A DNA stretch of 10,089 bases. It comes from an uncultured Xanthobacteraceae bacterium. Its GTDB lineage: Bacteria; Pseudomonadota; Alphaproteobacteria; Rhizobiales; Xanthobacteraceae. Position numbers and translations under genes: made by a program. The stretch spans positions 1 through 10,089 of the forward strand of contig CATPBC010000028.1 of NCBI GenBank assembly GCA_955652195.1, in the 5' to 3' direction. The stretch's first letter is position 1, and each line of letters begins with the position of its first letter. This document shows positions 8,157 through 10,089 of this stretch, piece by piece. The notes under the pieces are model-generated. The model did not search any database. It was not told the origin of the DNA and saw only the letters and a list, made by a program, of their open reading frames with translations.

Positions 8157-8233
8157 CTAGTGCGGTTTTTGGATTTGAAGTTCCTATGAGAGCTTCCGAC
8201 TGAACTGTAGGAACTTCAAATCCACCGCACTAG
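8157..8233 (-). repeat. Palindromic CTAG-ended element 4 (right pair, reverse polarity)
   Basis: 77 bp. Ends CTAGTGCGG (8157-8165) and CCGCACTAG (8225-8233) are perfect inverted repeats. The 16-bp inner stem GGATTTGAAGTTCCTA (8171-8186) pairs perfectly with 8208-8223 around a 21-nt loop. The spacers are 5 nt (TTTTT) on the left and 1 nt on the right, opposite to element 3. It lies 13 nt from element 3 and ends 50 nt before the membrane-protein ATG. Confidence 0.9.
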
Positions 8234-8283
8234 TGTTAAAGTCTAACGAGGGGGAGGATCACGCCTCTGTTGAGCTGAAACAA

Positions 8284-9192
8284 ATGCATTTCGACTGGTT
8301 GGATTGGTCTAATCCGGTGGCGCTGTGGTGGAGTTTTCTGGTCACCGTCAGCGCCGTGAACATCACCCTCTTGCTTTGCCTGCGGGCCCTTTACCGGGCC
8401 AATCCTTTCGGCGCGGCAAATGCAATCTTTGCGGCAGAACCGCTTGCGCTTCTGAGCGCCATCTATGTCTTCGGCTGCGCGTTCCGCTCGATCCTGCCGC
8501 GCGCGGATGTCGAGCGGATCTGTTTGTTCGACAGTTGGCTCTCCAGCGTATTGATCGGCCGCTCGGTTGCTACGCTGGCAGAGCTTTGTTTTGCCATCCA
8601 ATGGGTGATCGTTCTGCGCGAACTCGGCCGCATCGCGCATTCCGACACGGCGAAAAATATTGCCAAGCTGATCGTGCCTTTGATCGCGCTCGCCGAAACC
8701 TGTTCATGGTATGCGGTGATCTCGACGAATTTCCTCGGCAATGTGCTGGAAAACTCGTTGTGGACCGTCACCTTCGCGCTGGTCGGGATCGCGCTTGTTC
8801 GGCTCGCCGCAAGCTTTCGTGGCGGCGCGCGATGGATCATTGCCGCAATGGCCGCCGGCGCCGCCGGCTATGTGGTTTTCATGTCCATGGTCGACGTGCC
8901 GATGTATGTGCTGCGATGGCATGCGCAGCTAGCGAACGGTCAGCAGATTCTCGGATTTTTCGCCGGTTTGCACGATCTGGCGAGCCGCTGGGTGGTCACG
9001 CACAGTATCGCGCAATGGCGCGACGAGATTCCCTGGATGTCGCTTTATTTCAGCGTCGCGGTCTGGGCCAGTCTGTTGCTCGGCGGTTTCGCCTTGGTTC
9101 GCCATCGCCTGTCGCGCTACCGCACGCGCCGGCCGCTGTTCAAATTCGCCGGACGCCGTCCGATCACCGTCGCGGTCCGATCCTCGCGATGA
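8284..9192 (+). CDS. Multi-pass membrane protein of unknown function
   Basis: A 302-residue hydrophobic protein with roughly seven membrane segments, near residues 12-33, 47-68, 84-110, 125-150, 158-178, 182-210 and 244-268. It begins MHFDWLDWSNPVALWWSF, an aromatic-rich amphipathic start leading into the first helix, and ends in a basic tail (HRLSRYRTRRPLF). That suggests a cytoplasmic C-terminus by the positive-inside rule. I recall similar unannotated proteins in Bradyrhizobium-type genomes, but no domain or catalytic motif is recognisable. ATG 8284 is preferred because it directly precedes the aromatic segment. An in-frame GTG at 8233 overlaps the last base of repeat element 4 and would add 17 polar residues. 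Neither start has a well-placed ribosome binding site. It is 90 nt upstream of the parA-like gene on the same strand. Confidence 0.75.
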   Translation: MHFDWLDWSNPVALWWSFLVTVSAVNITLLLCLRALYRANPFGAANAIFAAEPLALLSAIYVFGCAFRSILPRADVERICLFDSWLSSVLIGRSVATLAELCFAIQWVIVLRELGRIAHSDTAKNIAKLIVPLIALAETCSWYAVISTNFLGNVLENSLWTVTFALVGIALVRLAASFRGGARWIIAAMAAGAAGYVVFMSMVDVPMYVLRWHAQLANGQQILGFFAGLHDLASRWVVTHSIAQWRDEIPWMSLYFSVAVWASLLLGGFALVRHRLSRYRTRRPLFKFAGRRPITVAVRSSR

Positions 9193-9269
9193 GCCGATAG
9201 GCAGTTTGCCGCGAATCCGGTACCGTCTGCTGCGCTGATTCGCTTTGCGCGGGCTTTTAGCAAAGACCG

Positions 9270-9274
9270 TGAGG
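9270..9274 (+). promoter_or_regulatory. Ribosome binding site of the ParA-type gene
   Basis: TGAGG ends 8 nt before ATG 9283, the best-placed ribosome binding site in the window. It supports ATG 9283 over the in-frame GTG at 9274, which overlaps this motif. Confidence 0.6.
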
Positions 9275-9282
9275 TGAGGCGC

Positions 9283-9927
9283 ATGATCATAACGGTAGCC
9301 ACCTTGAAGGGCGGCAGCGGCAAGAGCACGCTGGCGAGTTGCCTTGCCGTTCATTGGCATCTGCGAGGCCGGCGCCCTACCCTGATCGACGCCGATCCGC
9401 AGCGCTCGATCGTGCGGCTCGCCGCGCGCGAACGCGCGCTCGGCGGCGTTGCCGTGGTCGAGGATGCGAGCGAGGAAGCCTCGATCAATGCGCGGCGGCT
9501 CGCCGGCGGCGGCGGATTGGTGATCATCGACACGCCGGGTTTTCGTTCCAAGACCACGCTCGATTGCCTCGCCGCAGCGGACTTCTTGCTCGTCCCGGTC
9601 AAGCCCTCGCCATTCGACGTCGATCGCATGCTCGATACGCTGAGCCTCCTGGTCGAACGCGCCGATGGCCGGCGGCCCCTGTTTCGCTGTCTGCTCACCC
9701 AGACGACGCGCGATTCAGTGATCGCCAAACACATTCGTTCCGAGCTCGCCGCAGCGGGACTGCCGGTGCTGCACAGCGAAATGACCAACCGCGTCGGTTA
9801 CCCGGAAGCTTCGCTGTGGGGCGCAACGCCGAGCTTGATTAGCTGGAAAGGACCCGCCGCGCGCGAGATCGCCGCCATCGCCGACGAGGTCGACATGATT
9901 ATCGGCGCGCAGCAGGCCGCCGCATGA
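9283..9927 (+). CDS. ParA-family (Walker-type) partitioning/positioning ATPase
   Basis: A 214-residue ATPase of the ParA/MinD superfamily. The deviant Walker A KGGSGKST (residues 9-16) carries the signature first lysine (K9). LIDADPQ (34-40) gives the A' aspartates D36 and D38, and VIIDTPG (80-86) is Walker B with D83. In this family ATP drives dimer formation and non-specific DNA binding, and a partner protein triggers hydrolysis, moving a cargo over the nucleoid. The protein lacks the N-terminal helix-turn-helix of plasmid ParA proteins and is shorter than chromosomal ParA of the parABS locus (about 260-290 residues). No ParB homologue or parS site is visible. This resembles orphan ParA-like proteins that position other cargos, such as chemoreceptor clusters (PpfA) or carboxysomes (McdA). 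Its stop overlaps the next start as ATGA, so the downstream protein is the likely partner. Confidence 0.9.
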   Translation: MIITVATLKGGSGKSTLASCLAVHWHLRGRRPTLIDADPQRSIVRLAARERALGGVAVVEDASEEASINARRLAGGGGLVIIDTPGFRSKTTLDCLAAADFLLVPVKPSPFDVDRMLDTLSLLVERADGRRPLFRCLLTQTTRDSVIAKHIRSELAAAGLPVLHSEMTNRVGYPEASLWGATPSLISWKGPAAREIAAIADEVDMIIGAQQAAA

Positions 9928-10089
9928 GACGCAAGCCGCTCCCCAAGGCGATCACGCGCTCGATCGCCAACTTGCACGAGATCGCCGCCGGCTTTGCCGC
10001 GGATGAGCAGGGCCGCGTGCCGCGCCAACCTACAACACGCCAACCTACGACGCACCATGCCACGCCATTCGATGCAGTCGAGCCGGAGC
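9924..10089 (+). CDS. Putative ParA partner protein, N-terminal part
   Basis: An open frame of 55 codons that runs off the right edge, beginning at ATG 9924 inside the stop of the ParA-type gene (ATGA overlap). That overlap and the unbroken frame are the evidence that it is a gene. The protein begins with a basic stretch (MRRKPLPK), then a predicted helix (AITRSIANLHEIAAGFAADEQ) and a proline- and threonine-rich, probably disordered, segment with two RQPTT repeats (residues 34-43). Partners of ParA ATPases commonly carry a short basic N-terminal peptide that stimulates ATP hydrolysis, and this start would suit that role; this is inference. No family is recognised. The remainder, and any cargo-binding domain, lies outside the window. 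Confidence 0.65.
   Translation, partial: MRRKPLPKAITRSIANLHEIAAGFAADEQGRVPRQPTTRQPTTHHATPFDAVEPE
10023..10052 (+). repeat. 15-bp tandem repeat in the putative ParA partner
   Basis: Two 15-bp units (10023-10037 and 10038-10052), differing only at the third bases of the last two codons, each encode RQPTT. The repeat is in frame and sits in a low-complexity linker. Differences confined to synonymous positions favour translation of this frame. Confidence 0.8.

Larger units (their letters stand above)
7897..8283. other. Intergenic region between lipoprotein and membrane-protein genes
   Basis: A 387-nt divergent gap. 7897-8067 holds no gene or clear motif that I can support, apart from a possible in-frame upstream extension of the lipoprotein. 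8068-8233 is the second repeat pair. The 13-nt spacer of that pair contains TATAAT (8150-8155) without a matching -35 box at 16-18 nt. 8249-8257 (AGGGGGAGG) looks like a strong ribosome binding site, but no start codon lies at the right distance. Confidence 0.6.

Noticed and set aside
8233..8283. GTG 8233 as the start of the membrane protein
   Set aside because: It begins on the last base of a repeat element, has no ribosome binding site, and adds 17 polar residues ahead of the natural aromatic start at ATG 8284.
9243..9265. Hairpin CTTTGC / GCAAAG upstream of the parA-like gene
   Set aside because: Six base pairs with an 11-nt loop is within chance expectation, and no T-run or recognisable operator accompanies it.
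9193..9282. parS or iteron-like site near the ParA gene
   Set aside because: No 14-16 bp palindrome of the parS type and no repeats are seen in the 90-nt upstream gap.

Overview
The window is about 62-64% GC (estimated by eye) with tightly packed genes and weak Shine-Dalgarno signals. The protein types (short zf-CHCC protein, MetE-like protein of about 345 residues, DUF488, CsoR, YHS-type copper ATPase, MgtC/DUF4010 protein) suggest an alphaproteobacterium of the Bradyrhizobium/Xanthobacteraceae kind. That placement comes from remembered family resemblance, not a search. No rRNA, tRNA, CRISPR, transposase or phage gene is visible.

Layout. 1-186 (-) is the start of an exported or membrane-anchored protein running off the left edge. 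187-456 is a divergent intergenic region holding two palindromic repeat elements and a small perfect hairpin. 457-3017 (+) is a likely operon of a zf-CHCC zinc protein, a class A FAD monooxygenase and a short MetE-like methyltransferase. 3026-6048 is a divergent copper module: csoR and a DUF488 gene on the minus strand, and a P1B-type copper-exporting ATPase on the plus strand. A perfect operator palindrome lies between them, and two back-to-back promoters appear to share one TATATA -10 box. 6145-7431 (+) is an MgtC/SapB-DUF4010 membrane protein, convergent with a small lipoprotein (7450-7896, -). 7897-8283 is a second divergent intergenic region with another pair of the same palindromes. 8284-9192 (+) is a multi-pass membrane protein of unknown function. 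9283-9927 (+) is a small orphan ParA-type ATPase whose stop overlaps the start of a basic, repeat-containing partner that runs off the right edge.

How the genes work together. The copper module is the clearest unit: Cu(I) binding by CsoR should release the shared operator and turn on both the exporter and csoR-DUF488. ParA and its overlapping partner look like a two-protein positioning system with unknown cargo. The first operon has no evident single pathway.

The most unusual structure is the repeat family. Four palindromes of 73-77 bp have CTAG ends and a GAAGTTC core, and the two arms of each element change together. Each palindrome has a fixed asymmetry that gives it a direction. Both pairs are arranged in opposite orientation, 13-14 bp apart, and both lie in divergent promoter regions.
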